Assembly (NCBI RefSeq): GCF_004354555.1
Contig: NZ_PUFH01000005.1
Span: forward strand, 186,001 to 250,000
Source of the DNA: Leuconostoc citreum
GTDB taxonomy: Bacteria; Bacillota; Bacilli; Lactobacillales; Lactobacillaceae
DNA length: 64,000 nucleotides
Reading direction: 5' to 3'
Part shown: in pieces, positions 36,798 through 46,280 of the stretch
How positions within the stretch are numbered: the first letter of the stretch is position 1
How the letters are laid out: the number at the start of each line of letters is the position of its first letter
The notes under the pieces: model-generated
What the model was told of the DNA's origin: nothing
What the model saw: only the letters and a program-made list of their open reading frames with translations
Databases searched by the model: none
Translations under genes and position numbers: made by a program

Positions 36798-37208
36798 ATG
36801 ATTGAAAATATCAAAAAAATTGCTGCCGATGAAAGAATCCGTTTTTTAGTCGTTGGAGGTTTTAATACAGCGTTTGGATTTCTTATATTTACCAGCATTA
36901 CACTTATGCTGAAACATGTGCCACATGGTTATATGATTGGTTTAATTGTTTCTCAATTCGTTTCCAATTTTGTTGCCTTCTATTTACATCGTAAAGTGAC
37001 TTTTAAGGCTAAGGGACACGCAATGACTGACTTTATTAGGTTTACGATGGTTAATGCAGTGAGCTATTTAATTAATTTAATAGTCTTACCGCTCTTGGTC
37101 AACGTCACTCATATGAATCCGCTTATTGCACAATTCCTAATTTTGCTCGTTACAACCATGATTAGTTTCGTTGGTCATAAATTCTTTTCATTTAGGAGAA
37201 CAAAATAA
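36798..37208 (+). CDS. GtrA family membrane protein
   Basis: 136 residues with four membrane helices. FLVVGGFNTAFGFLIF at about 15-30, VSQFVSNFVAFYLHRKVTF and the final FVGHKFFSFRR are GtrA hallmarks. GtrA-like proteins are proposed flippases or scaffolds for polyprenyl-phosphate-linked sugars in wall glycosylation. Its stop overlaps the ATG of the next glycosyltransferase by one base. Fits with the GT2 and YfhO-like genes as a multi-component surface glycosylation system. Confidence 0.88.
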   Translation: MIENIKKIAADERIRFLVVGGFNTAFGFLIFTSITLMLKHVPHGYMIGLIVSQFVSNFVAFYLHRKVTFKAKGHAMTDFIRFTMVNAVSYLINLIVLPLLVNVTHMNPLIAQFLILLVTTMISFVGHKFFSFRRTK

Positions 37209-38029
37209 TGCTAGATGTATCCGTTGTTATTCCCGTATATAAAGGTAGGCCGTTTATTGAGGAGACTGTGCTGTCTGTTTTGTCTCAGCGTGATGTAGCA
37301 TTTGATTTATCTATAGCATTACAAGGTCCAGAAGATGGTACACGTGAATTATTAGCTGAAATTGCGAAAACTGATTCGCGATTAAAAATTTTTAATGCCC
37401 CAACTGGTGCAGCTAAAGAAAATTGGCAGTATGTCTCACAGCAGGCTACCGGCAAATATATTAAATTAATTCCTCAGGATGATGTTTTATTGCCTGGAAC
37501 ATTAAAACGTCAGTTTGATTTGCTTGAAGAAAATCCACAAGCAGTGCTAACTGCTAGCCTAAGGCAAGTCATTGATGATAAAAATACGATTTTAAAAAAA
37601 TCATGGGGTCTGATGGGAATCACTAAACCAATGAGTGGTACTGCAGTGATGCGGCATGTTATTGGCTTAGGCATGAATGCTCTTGGCGAACCCGGCGGCG
37701 TCATGATGAGACGAGACGCATTTGAGCAAGGCGGTGGTTGGGATTTTTCAAATCCCTATGTTGTTGATTTAGCTTCTTATTTACATGTTCTTGCTCAAGG
37801 TGATTTTGTACCAGACAATCAAATTGGGGTTAAATTCCGTGTTAGTTCGGGGCAGTGGACAGCAGAATTACAAGATGTTCAAAGCCAGCACGTCATTAGC
37901 ATGAACAAAGCGATGCATCGAGACTATCCTACAATTGTGACAAACGCCGTTTTATGGCGTGGTAATGTTATGTCTCAAGTCATGCAATTGGCTCGTTTAA
38001 TGGTTTATAAAGTAAAAGGAATGAAGTGA
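37208..38029 (+). CDS. Glycosyltransferase family 2
   Basis: 273 residues. N-terminal SVVIPVYKGRPFIEETVLSVLSQ, then a short Asp-containing stretch (LIPQDDVLLPGTL, about 90-100), the usual GT-A nucleotide and metal sites of GT2. No membrane helix. It is unlike the next gene, a polyprenyl-type GT2, so the two probably add different sugars or act at different steps. It starts inside the gtrA stop. Confidence 0.82.
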   Translation: MLDVSVVIPVYKGRPFIEETVLSVLSQRDVAFDLSIALQGPEDGTRELLAEIAKTDSRLKIFNAPTGAAKENWQYVSQQATGKYIKLIPQDDVLLPGTLKRQFDLLEENPQAVLTASLRQVIDDKNTILKKSWGLMGITKPMSGTAVMRHVIGLGMNALGEPGGVMMRRDAFEQGGGWDFSNPYVVDLASYLHVLAQGDFVPDNQIGVKFRVSSGQWTAELQDVQSQHVISMNKAMHRDYPTIVTNAVLWRGNVMSQVMQLARLMVYKVKGMK

Positions 38030-38030
38030 A

Positions 38031-38999
38031 ATGGCAGCGAAAAAATTAGCAATTGTTTTACCTGCATATAACGAAGAAGAAGTTATCGAGAAGACAACAG
38101 CACGTCTACATGGCTTGCTGTTGTCAATGATTGAAAATAAAAAGATCACATCTGACAGTTTTATTATGTATGTTGACGACGGTTCCAAGGATCGAACGTG
38201 GGAATTAGTTAATCAACTGCGTGCACAGTACGGCCAAGTACAAGGTATTCGTTTTAGTACTAATTTTGGTCATCAGAACGCACTAATTGCCGGTATGACA
38301 CATTTAACAGGTACAGATGTTGATTATGTGGTTACCATTGATGCTGATTTGCAGGATGATCCGGAAGCCATTGTTGATATGGTAGATTTGGCTAACGCAG
38401 GGAAAGACATTGTCTATGGTGTACGAAATGACCGTACAACAGATACGCTCTTTAAGCGTTACACGGCGCAGGGCTTTTACAAAGTTATGAGTGCTTTGGG
38501 AGTGAATTCTATTCCAAATCATGCAGATTTTCGACTGGTTAATCAAAAAGTGCTCAAAGCATTTTCAGCATATCAAGAGCGTGAAATGTTTTTGAGAGGC
38601 ATTTTCCCCTTGATTGGCTTCAATGAAGGCCGCGTGTATTACGCGCGTGCTGAGCGCGAGGCTGGCGAAACAAAATATCCATTAAGGAAAATGATACAGT
38701 TTGCGGCAACAGGGATTACTTCGTTCTCAATATCACCAATTACTTTTGTACGCAATTTGGGAATTGGTATTTTTGGTATTAGTATTTTATTTTTAATTTA
38801 TATTTTCTTCGGTTGGGCTTTTGGTAAAACGTCAACTGGGTGGCCAACATTGATGGTATCAATATGGATGCTCGGTGGTTTACAGTTAGTGGCAATTGGC
38901 ATTATAGGTGAATACATTGGTAAAATTTTCATGGAAGTCAAGCATCGTCCAAGATATATTATTGCAGAAGAGTTGAATGATTATGATGAACAAGCATAA
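38031..38999 (+). CDS. Polyprenyl-phosphate glycosyltransferase (GtrB/DPM1-like GT2)
   Basis: 322 residues: an N-terminal GT2 domain (LAIVLPAYNEEEVIEKT; YVDDGSKDRTWELV; VTIDADLQDDPEAI) followed by two membrane helices at about 235-300. This is the GtrB/YfdH type, which loads a sugar onto undecaprenyl phosphate on the cytoplasmic side. The two-helix C-terminus and the gtrA neighbour make the role in three-component surface glycosylation likely. It overlaps the next gene by 23 bases. Confidence 0.9.
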   Translation: MAAKKLAIVLPAYNEEEVIEKTTARLHGLLLSMIENKKITSDSFIMYVDDGSKDRTWELVNQLRAQYGQVQGIRFSTNFGHQNALIAGMTHLTGTDVDYVVTIDADLQDDPEAIVDMVDLANAGKDIVYGVRNDRTTDTLFKRYTAQGFYKVMSALGVNSIPNHADFRLVNQKVLKAFSAYQEREMFLRGIFPLIGFNEGRVYYARAEREAGETKYPLRKMIQFAATGITSFSISPITFVRNLGIGIFGISILFLIYIFFGWAFGKTSTGWPTLMVSIWMLGGLQLVAIGIIGEYIGKIFMEVKHRPRYIIAEELNDYDEQA

Positions 39000-41211
39000 G
39001 CAGAATGAATGGCCTATTACCTTTAAAAATGTTGGTCTAATTACCTTAGTCATCGTTGGTTTAAGTCTCATACCTTTAATATTTTTCCATCGTTTTTATT
39101 TTTTAGACGATACGCAGCGTGGTGCAATCGGTCAGTGGTATGAAGTCGGCAAACTATTATCACAAGGTCACTTACCTATTTTTAATGCTGCAGCGCAGGG
39201 CTCAGGTAATTACCTTGCTGAAGGTCAATGGGGGACCTTTAGCCCTTTGGTGTGGTTAATTGCTTTCACAGTTTATCATTCATCTAATTTTGTAATATTC
39301 TCAACTGTTTTTAAAATTATTTTATTAGTTGTTTTAGGTTTGGGCGCTTTCTTTTTAGCCCATTCCATGCACGTTGACAAAAAGTACGCAATTATTTACG
39401 GGTTTATCACCCCATTTGTTGGCTTTACACTTTTTGCAGGCGCAGCATCGTGGGTCACTGATTTAATGGTTTCTGCGCTATTTCCATGGTTTTGGTGGGC
39501 ATTCCGTCGCTTTTTAGAAAAGAATACAGGCCCAATACTTGTTTTCCTGATTGGTTATTCCATCATAACAATAGGTTATGTGTTCGGTACGATTATGCTA
39601 ATTATGACAATGCTTGGCTCATTAATCGCATTTATAATGAACAAACATTGGCAAAGCGTTAAAAAAACTGTATTGTTAGGTGTTAGTTTAGCTGCTGCGA
39701 CAATAGCTGTTTATTTACCTGGTATTGCTATAGCAACAGTGACATTAAGAAATACTTCAGGCATCTTTAATAATAACTTCTTATCGCCCAATTTGTCTGA
39801 TTTGTTGTTTTCGTTTTCACCAGTCGGCTACTCTGAAATGAACTCTTGGTGGACCGCAGGCGGTGTTACATACATGCCATTTATGTACATAGGTTGGCCT
39901 TTGTTATTAATCGCTTTTCTTAACTTCAAGGCTATTCGGTCGTTTATTAATAACCATAAGACTGATTTAATACAGTGGGTGGTACCGTTCTTAATAGCGT
40001 TTTTGCTGCTATTTGGCCCAGACAGTGTTGGTCCGCTACGCTTTCCAGTTCGTATGATGGCTTATTTTGGACAATTACTATTGCTAATGTTGGTGATGGT
40101 GATTTCACAAGTAGGCTTGACTTTTAATAAAGCACGTATTTGGTTCCTCACATCAATAGTTTTGCTTGGCACATATTTAGAAGTGTCCAATACACCAGCC
40201 AGATTGAAATCAGTTTTAGTTATTAATTTAATTATTGGTTTGGTAATTATTGCAATTGCTTATATAAGTAGTGGTGGCAAGAAGTTTCAGTATAAAAATC
40301 ATCGGTTTAACATCAAAAAACCGGCAATTACTATCTTATCGCTAGCTATTGTTATCTCATTTTTTTCGATGATTGTTCAGCAAAGAACCATAGGCAGACA
40401 ACGGGATAGTATACAGCAGCAACACATTACCTATCGATATGTTGACTATGATATGCCAGCAAAAAAAGCTGATATTTTAAATATGGCTAAAAAGTACAAA
40501 GGCAATACAGTTGTATTAGGAAATAGCAGTCATATCATTATGGGAAATGATTGGTATGTTACTGACAATGATTCAATGAATGTATATACGCCCGTTGGCT
40601 TTAAAAAGTTTAGCGACGATTTTCGTGGTGGAGATCCCACGCGCATTCCAGTAAAGCACTATAATAAGCTCTTTACACTAGATAAGACAACGCAATTACC
40701 ATTGGTTGATTTGCTCAAGATTGATACGATAGCAGTTGGTAACGAAGATGATAAAAAGATTTATCAAAACCTTATCCATCGAAAAAATGTGCCTAATGGT
40801 TGGCGTTTAACGTCTTATAATCGCGATTTTGCCGTAATTCAACGTAATGTTTCGGTTGGTCAAGTTGGCAGTGTTGCTTGGAGTAGCTTAAATAGTATTA
40901 AGCAAGTTGCTAACAATAATTATCAAGTTAAAATTTATGTCCCAGCTCATGATAAAAATGAAAAGGTCGTCTTTTCACGAACTGCCTGGCCGGGTTATCA
41001 TGTTATAGGGCACAGTGCTAAGTTAATCACTCCCTTACGGGGGTATTTGACTCAAATTGAGGTACCCGCATCGCACGTGCCAAAAACCATTACTTTGCGG
41101 TTTGAACCACCAATGTTAAAACCTGCATTCGTTTTAGTTGTCTTTTCTGTGGTATTTACCTTGTCTTGGTCATTAATACGCATGTTAATTAAGGTAGTTG
41201 GGAGAAACTAA
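38977..41211 (+). CDS. YfhO-family multi-pass membrane protein, probable GT-C glycosyltransferase
   Basis: 744 residues with a dozen or more membrane helices, an early luminal/extracellular loop (FYFLDDTQRGAIGQWYEVGK) carrying the acidic pair typical of GT-C enzymes, and a C-terminal extracellular domain of about 230 residues before a last helix. This matches YfhO-like proteins that glycosylate lipoteichoic acid with sugars from undecaprenyl-phosphate donors. It is the last gene of the cluster: GtrB-like donor maker, GtrA-like flippase, YfhO-like transferase. Start could be 38977, 38983 or 38986. Confidence 0.83.
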   Translation: MIMMNKHKQNEWPITFKNVGLITLVIVGLSLIPLIFFHRFYFLDDTQRGAIGQWYEVGKLLSQGHLPIFNAAAQGSGNYLAEGQWGTFSPLVWLIAFTVYHSSNFVIFSTVFKIILLVVLGLGAFFLAHSMHVDKKYAIIYGFITPFVGFTLFAGAASWVTDLMVSALFPWFWWAFRRFLEKNTGPILVFLIGYSIITIGYVFGTIMLIMTMLGSLIAFIMNKHWQSVKKTVLLGVSLAAATIAVYLPGIAIATVTLRNTSGIFNNNFLSPNLSDLLFSFSPVGYSEMNSWWTAGGVTYMPFMYIGWPLLLIAFLNFKAIRSFINNHKTDLIQWVVPFLIAFLLLFGPDSVGPLRFPVRMMAYFGQLLLLMLVMVISQVGLTFNKARIWFLTSIVLLGTYLEVSNTPARLKSVLVINLIIGLVIIAIAYISSGGKKFQYKNHRFNIKKPAITILSLAIVISFFSMIVQQRTIGRQRDSIQQQHITYRYVDYDMPAKKADILNMAKKYKGNTVVLGNSSHIIMGNDWYVTDNDSMNVYTPVGFKKFSDDFRGGDPTRIPVKHYNKLFTLDKTTQLPLVDLLKIDTIAVGNEDDKKIYQNLIHRKNVPNGWRLTSYNRDFAVIQRNVSVGQVGSVAWSSLNSIKQVANNNYQVKIYVPAHDKNEKVVFSRTAWPGYHVIGHSAKLITPLRGYLTQIEVPASHVPKTITLRFEPPMLKPAFVLVVFSVVFTLSWSLIRMLIKVVGRN

Positions 41212-41254
41212 ATTCCGTTCCTGACGTAATTGTTAATTATATCATTTCAAGAAG

Positions 41255-41290
41255 AGTGTATTAAATCAAAATTATTTAATACACTTTTTG
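41255..41290 (+). terminator. Terminator of the glycosylation cluster
   Basis: AGTGTATTAAAT (41255-41266) pairs perfectly with ATTTAATACACT (41274-41285), followed by TTTTTG. Confidence 0.9.
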
Positions 41291-41402
41291 TTTTCAATGA
41301 ATTAACAGTATGTCTAATGACACGTTTTTCTGTAAATTATAGTGGGGTAGCATTTTCAGTAATGGCTATATCATATAGTTCATAATCATTTCTTATTGGA
41401 AG

Positions 41403-41427
41403 CACTACATTAAGGTAGTGTTTTTTT
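41403..41427 (+). terminator. Orphan terminator hairpin
   Basis: CACTAC (41403-41408) pairs with GTAGTG (41415-41420), followed by seven T. The previous operon already ends at 41290, and the next promoter starts at 41489, so this stops a transcript for which no gene was found. Confidence 0.65.
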
Positions 41428-41488
41428 GTTTGGCATGTTGATAAATCAACATCTCTGTATTTTTAATACAGTTTTATTTTCTAACTAC

Positions 41489-41519
41489 TTGACTGCGTGG
41501 TTACCACACAGTGTACAAT
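41489..41519 (+). promoter_or_regulatory. MerR-type promoter with 19-bp spacer and central dyad
   Basis: TTGACT (41489-41494) and TACAAT (41514-41519) are 19 bases apart, the overlong spacing that MerR proteins correct by twisting DNA. The spacer holds the near-perfect dyad CTGCGTGGTTACCACACAG (41493-41511). It lies directly upstream of a MerR-type gene. Confidence 0.85.
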
Positions 41520-41552
41520 ATAATCAACTTAACTATTCAAGAAAGGAAGCTT

Positions 41553-42290
41553 ATGCAAAACTATTCCATTTCCGAGCTAGCTCGTATTTTTAAAATTACA
41601 AAGTATACCATTAGGCATTACGTTGATGAAGGATTACTCTCACCCGAAAAAAATTCTGTTAGCGGTTACTATACATTTTCAGAAACTGATCTTTATAGGT
41701 TATATCAAATTTTGACATTTAGAAAAATTGGCTATGCTGTTAAAGATATCAAAAAATTATTAGAACAAGATAATTTTACTGACGTTTTTAGGGTTGCTGA
41801 AGCTAAAGTTCAAGATCAAATTAATTCACTATTGGCAACTAAACGGATTATTCATACGATTATTCAGGCACAAGAAAATACAAAATTTGACAAAATTGCC
41901 TTTGCAGAAAGAGATGGTCGTTTCTTCAAACAAGTGCCAGACAATTTGTTGGCAGAGGAACAGTTAAATTTATTAGAAATTGCTAAATTTGATTCTTATC
42001 AACCAGAGAATGTATGTTATCTTATCAAAAGTAATGGCAATTATGACACATGCTTTCTTGGTAAATCAGATGACTATCATTATGTTATGCCAAAGGGAGA
42101 TTATGCATATAAAAATGTATTGATTCAGGAAGAACAGGAGCTGTATAATCAAATTGAATCATTTAAAAACGATAGTTTTATAAAAAATGCCTTATCTACT
42201 GACAATAGTGTAATACTATGCTATGAAAATATTTTTAGTTCCTTAGCTTATAATCAGGCGACAGTTTTTACGTTAGAGGTTAAATTATGA
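41553..42290 (+). CDS. MerR family regulator with large C-terminal domain
   Basis: 245 residues. The N-terminal MerR helix-turn-helix (YSISELARIFKITKYTIRHYVDEGLLSPEK ... LYRLYQILTFRKIGYAVKDIKKLL) is followed by a coiled coil and a C-terminal effector domain of about 130 residues that I do not recognise. Start at ATG 41553 after AAAGGAAG; the ATG at 41511 lies inside the promoter. It is the first gene of an overlapping run with an acetyltransferase and a UPF0145 protein, and the 19-bp-spacer promoter upstream is its likely target. Confidence 0.87.
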   Translation: MQNYSISELARIFKITKYTIRHYVDEGLLSPEKNSVSGYYTFSETDLYRLYQILTFRKIGYAVKDIKKLLEQDNFTDVFRVAEAKVQDQINSLLATKRIIHTIIQAQENTKFDKIAFAERDGRFFKQVPDNLLAEEQLNLLEIAKFDSYQPENVCYLIKSNGNYDTCFLGKSDDYHYVMPKGDYAYKNVLIQEEQELYNQIESFKNDSFIKNALSTDNSVILCYENIFSSLAYNQATVFTLEVKL

Positions 42291-42907
42291 TTGTTGAAAC
42301 ACTCAGCAAACGTGACATGTTTTCAGAAGACATGCGTCAGCAACTGAGTATGCTAATTTTGGATGGTTTTGAACGTAAATTTACAGTAAAACTTTTTAAC
42401 GTTAATGTTGCTAAAGACATTGCTAAATTTTTAGCGCGTTATGTCAGTGAAAATAATAACCAATTAATTATTGCACATCAAAATACTAACATTTACGGTT
42501 GCTTATTTTACTCAAGCAAAGAAGCAGGTTCCTCACTTTATGATGCAATAAAAAAATTTTACTCTGGTACGACGCGCCTTAAAGTGATTTTGTTCTTTTT
42601 GATACTAGGATACAAACCACTAAGCAATGAAACTTATATTGAGTTTCTGGTAGTCTCAAATAAATGTAGAAGGCAGGGCGTGGGCACGCAATTAATAAAA
42701 TATTGTCAAAGGCAACTGTTAACCAAAAAACTAACGCTATATGTTGCTGCGGAAAATACAAGAGCCATTAAGTTATATCAAAAAAATAATTTTGTCGTTC
42801 GGAAAGTTCAACATAGCATGCTTTCCAGAATTTGTGTTAACCATGAAAAATGGTGTTTTATGGTATGGAAGAAATCAAATGAAGATTGTTACGACCGAAA
42901 TGTTTAG
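42287..42907 (+). CDS. GNAT family N-acetyltransferase
   Basis: 206 residues; the acetyl-CoA motif RRQGVGTQLIKYCQRQ is in the second half (about 130-145), followed by LYVAAENTRAIKLYQKNNF. The N-terminal region of about 90 residues is unlike common GNATs, so the substrate is open. It overlaps the MerR gene by 4 bases (ATGA) and the UPF0145 gene by 29, so it should be made together with both under MerR control. Confidence 0.83.
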   Translation: MIVETLSKRDMFSEDMRQQLSMLILDGFERKFTVKLFNVNVAKDIAKFLARYVSENNNQLIIAHQNTNIYGCLFYSSKEAGSSLYDAIKKFYSGTTRLKVILFFLILGYKPLSNETYIEFLVVSNKCRRQGVGTQLIKYCQRQLLTKKLTLYVAAENTRAIKLYQKNNFVVRKVQHSMLSRICVNHEKWCFMVWKKSNEDCYDRNV

Positions 42908-43202
42908 TAATAAAGATATTGTCGAAGTCAAGGAAGCGGTTTTTAGTGAACAAGTATTGTCAGTAAATATCGTTAAGGATGCCATAAGTGGTATCAAGGG
43001 TATTTTGGGGGGCAAATCTAATAGTTACTCAGAAGAATTCAGCAAAGGCCGAGAACTAGCACTTGTAGCGTTAAAAAGCCAAGCGGCGCTTTTGTCTGCT
43101 AATATCATTATTGATGTTTGTGTGGATTATAATCAATTTGTCAATTCTGATATCATGCTAATTGTTGTCACAGCTAGAGGCACAGCTGCAGTAATAGAAT
43201 AA
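42879..43202 (+). CDS. UPF0145/YbjQ family protein
   Basis: 107 residues from the ATG at 42879 (GGAAG upstream). The pattern VTTEMFSNKDIVEVKEAVFSE, a central GIKGILGGKSNSYSEEFSKGRELAL and a C-terminal ANIIIDVCVDY matches the UPF0145/YbjQ family, pentameric proteins sometimes labelled heavy-metal binding; function unproven. A longer frame from 42741 exists, but it would lie inside the acetyltransferase gene and does not match the family. Third gene of the MerR operon. Confidence 0.82.
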   Translation: MKIVTTEMFSNKDIVEVKEAVFSEQVLSVNIVKDAISGIKGILGGKSNSYSEEFSKGRELALVALKSQAALLSANIIIDVCVDYNQFVNSDIMLIVVTARGTAAVIE

Positions 43203-43275
43203 GTACACTGGGCAATTTGATTCAGTTAGGCGTTAAATTTGCTATTTTTTAAAATTAACTTTAGGTAAAGATGTA

Positions 43276-44274
43276 ATGAAGAAAAAAATATTTGCTGCTA
43301 TTTTTATAGTGCTAGTTCTGATGATTGGAATATTTATTTTTGGTAATGATTACCAAATGTCAGAAAAAAAGGTAATGATTCATACAAAAACTAACAACTT
43401 GCCAACTATTATGACTTTTCCAAAACATGAAAAAATTAAGGGTTTTATTGTATTTGTACACGGCGACGGGGCTCAAAATGCAACGCAAGACGATGGTTAC
43501 AAGCCGTTAATGGAAAGATTTGCTAAGCAGGGTTATGTCTCAATTTCTTGGGATAAACCTGGTGTTGGGAAATCAACGGGTAATTGGCTTCATCAATCGA
43601 TGACTGATAGGGCAAATGAGGTGACCGAAGTTATTGACTGGGTTCATAAAGCCTATCCGAATGCAAACTATCGGATAGGCTTATGGGGCGCTAGTCAAGC
43701 CGGGTGGGTTATCCCTAAAGTAATGAAACAGGAAAATAAAATTAGCTTTGCGCTCTTGGCAGCGCCAGCCATTAATGTCATGCGACAGGGTATATATTAT
43801 AACGTCTGGCAGGCAAAAAAATCGGGCGCTACGAATCAAGAAATAAACAGAATCAAAAGAAATTTTATCAACGATAGTTATTTAATTCAAAAATATAATA
43901 CTTATCAGGAATACAAAATGCATGGGGGTAGTGAAAAGATTAGTGCAGACAGATATCGCTTTGTTCGTAAACTGTTGAATGAAGATGCCACTGCCGATTT
44001 ATCTCAAGTTCATGGGAAGATAGGTCTCGTCTTAGCTGCAAAAGATAAAAATGTTGATTCAGTGGAAACAAAAAATGTTTATTCAAAAGTGATAGACGCT
44101 AAACAACTTAGGATAAAAACGATTCCCAATGTTGAACATCGAATGATCAATCCTGATATAGCTAATTCAGATTTTTTAATTAATCTCGTGGGTGTGATAC
44201 TGCCTAAATACTATTTAATTGATAAAAATTATCTAGATTATTGTGAAACCTTTGTGTCACAGCTATCATCTTGA
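43276..44274 (+). CDS. Alpha/beta hydrolase with N-terminal membrane anchor
   Basis: 332 residues: KKK plus one hydrophobic helix (about 5-22), then an alpha/beta hydrolase fold. FVHGDGAQNATQDD is the oxyanion region, LWGASQAGWVIPKV the nucleophile elbow (Ser near 145), VLAAKDKNVD the acid strand and VEHRMI the probable catalytic His. This is the extracellular-facing esterase/peptidase type (BAAT/dienelactone-like). Substrate unknown. It is separated from the MerR operon by 73 bases with no terminator, so read-through is possible. Confidence 0.78.
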   Translation: MKKKIFAAIFIVLVLMIGIFIFGNDYQMSEKKVMIHTKTNNLPTIMTFPKHEKIKGFIVFVHGDGAQNATQDDGYKPLMERFAKQGYVSISWDKPGVGKSTGNWLHQSMTDRANEVTEVIDWVHKAYPNANYRIGLWGASQAGWVIPKVMKQENKISFALLAAPAINVMRQGIYYNVWQAKKSGATNQEINRIKRNFINDSYLIQKYNTYQEYKMHGGSEKISADRYRFVRKLLNEDATADLSQVHGKIGLVLAAKDKNVDSVETKNVYSKVIDAKQLRIKTIPNVEHRMINPDIANSDFLINLVGVILPKYYLIDKNYLDYCETFVSQLSS

Positions 44275-44348
44275 TCATATTAAATCGAATTAAAATTTTT
44301 GTCACCAATCAATGACGCCAAGTTATAAAAATAGGAATAGGAGTAATA

Positions 44349-44792
44349 ATGATACGTGCTGTTACATTAAAAGATCTCAATAAAATTCATCAAATAAATA
44401 GAGATGAATTAGGTTATGATTATCCGTTAGACAAATCTTTAAATCAATTACGTAAAATTTTAAATGATCCAAACCATCATTTTTTAGCACTATATCAGAA
44501 TGATTTTGATCATAAAATTCTTGGTTATGTTCATGCTGAAATTTATGAAGAGATATACGCTGATCCAAGCCTCAATGTCCTTGCCTTAGCCGTATCATCA
44601 GATAGTCAAAAATCTGGGATAGGCACGCAGCTTATGGGATGGCTTGAAGATCAGGCTCTAAAAAACGGCTTGACTAACATTCGTCTAAATTCTGGCATGT
44701 CAAGAACCGCTGCTCATAATTTTTACGAGCATATTGGTTATAAGCATATTAAAGACCAAAAAAAATTTCTAAAGATACTTTTATATGAATAA
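44349..44792 (+). CDS. GNAT family N-acetyltransferase
   Basis: 147 residues, single GNAT domain: VLALAVSSDSQKSGIGTQLMGWLEDQ carries the acetyl-CoA motif, then IRLNSGMSRTAAHNFYEHIGYKH, the end of the fold, resembling aminoglycoside- or polyamine-type GNATs. The substrate cannot be inferred. AGGAGTAAT precedes the ATG. Confidence 0.85.
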   Translation: MIRAVTLKDLNKIHQINRDELGYDYPLDKSLNQLRKILNDPNHHFLALYQNDFDHKILGYVHAEIYEEIYADPSLNVLALAVSSDSQKSGIGTQLMGWLEDQALKNGLTNIRLNSGMSRTAAHNFYEHIGYKHIKDQKKFLKILLYE

Positions 44793-45183
44793 TCGTTAAA
44801 GCACACAATCAATCATACTGATGTTGTGTTGAATTGCAGGAGAGCGTTTAGAAGGTACTTAAAAACGTAGGTAATGCTTTCCACGTTAGTTACTTTCGAT
44901 AATATATATTATGTTAACTTCAATTGGTATTGAACTTGTCAAGTGCTATTTTAACAAACGAACGAAAATTATTTGTTTAAACGTGTTATATCAATTGTTA
45001 TGACGCTCTTGATCCTACTTATTTACAATTATGTTACATTGAGTATATGCGCTGTAAATTGTAATACAATTTTTTGATGGTAAATTTTAATACACATAAT
45101 AACAAGACGTCAACACAAAAACAAGGCAGTTTTTTACTGTCTTTTTTATTTTTTATGCTTTTGTAATTAAAACTTAAATTACT
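44793..45183. other. Intergenic stretch downstream of the IS30 transposase, no gene recognised
   Basis: AT-rich. It contains a 15-base palindrome AATTGTAATACAATT (45057-45071) and a short hairpin with T-run (AGGCAGT/ACTGTCT near 45123-45147) that may terminate read-through. One end of the IS30 element probably lies here, but I could not fix its inverted repeat. Confidence 0.4.
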
Positions 45184-46194
45184 TTATGCTGTGATAATTC
45201 GTTCATTAAATACCGTTCTCGGCGTTTTATATGCTAGTACGACTCTTGGACGCTCGTTTATGTCTTTAATCGCTCGCTGAAGACGTTTTTGCGTTAATTG
45301 GTTAAAGTTGTATCCAGATGGAAAAACACGTCTTAAATCGCGATTAAAACGCTCATTAGTGCCACGTTGTCCTGGAGATTGCGCATCAGCGTAATATAAT
45401 TTCTTTTTATAAGTATTTTCTATTTGATTGATGAACATAACACTTGTGAATTCGGTACCACGGTCACAAGTTAAACTATCACATACAAGCTGAAAACGCG
45501 ACATAAATGTGTCAATAGTCGTCCGAACATCTTCAGCGTTTTTACTTGTTGTTTTGATACCAACCATGAAGCGAGTTTTACGTTCCACAAAGGTAATCAC
45601 AAATGACTGTGAGTCTTGTGGACTCATGACACCATCAATCTCCCAATGGCCAAAGGTACTACGACTATTTATAATTTCAGGTCTGAAACGGATACTTCTT
45701 TTTTCTATCGCAACTCTGGTTTTTCCTTCGTTTGCTGGTTTCAAACGTAATTTTCGTCGTCGTTTACCCTTAAGCGGTAAATCAGATACTTTAGCTTGTA
45801 GTTGGTTACTGATAACCCAGTTATAGATGGTTCGTGTAGAAATATTGAGATTTGGCACGCCTTTCGCGATTTGATCTGGTGACCAATGTTTTTTGATGAT
45901 TAAATCGTCAATGATCTTCCTTCGACGAGGTGTTAATTTACTTGCTTTTTTATGCTTGATTTGAGCAAATACTTGAGCTCTTTTTTCAGCCTGATGTGGT
46001 TCGTACGTGTGCCTAAGAACAGTTTTTTTACCACGCCACAGTACGACCCGAGCATTACGCTGTAATTCAAGCGTAATAGCGGCCCGTGAACGATGTAAAC
46101 GTCTAGCAATCTCACTATTAGACAAGCCTGCATCTATAAAATTTTTAATTTGCAGTCTTTCTTCGAAATCAATCCTCTTGTATGTTGATGGCAT
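45184..46194 (-). mobile_element. IS30 family transposase (intact gene)
   Basis: A 336-residue transposase. The N-terminal helix-turn-helix region SNSEIARRLHRSRAAITLELQRN is the IS30 DNA-binding domain. The DDE catalytic residues are present: Asp in FGHWEIDGVMSP, Asp in SLTCDRGTEF, Glu in GTNERFNRDLRRVFP. The frame is complete, so the element may be active. GGGGAGA precedes the ATG at 46194. Terminal inverted repeats were not resolved by eye, so only the gene is delimited. Confidence 0.93.
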
Positions 46195-46280
46195 TCATTG
46201 TCTCCCCTGTATTCAGTAAATGTCGAATGGTGTAGGCTAGCCGTTACACAAATCAGAATGATGATATGAAAATAAACAAA

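Noticed and set aside
42741-42878. Longer N-terminus for the UPF0145 protein
   Set aside because: Lies within the acetyltransferase gene and does not match the family; ATG 42879 has GGAAG upstream and the family's N-terminus.
45184-46260. Terminal inverted repeats of the IS30 element
   Set aside because: I compared both flanks and found only short, unconvincing similarity (AATACA on each side), so the element's ends are not given.
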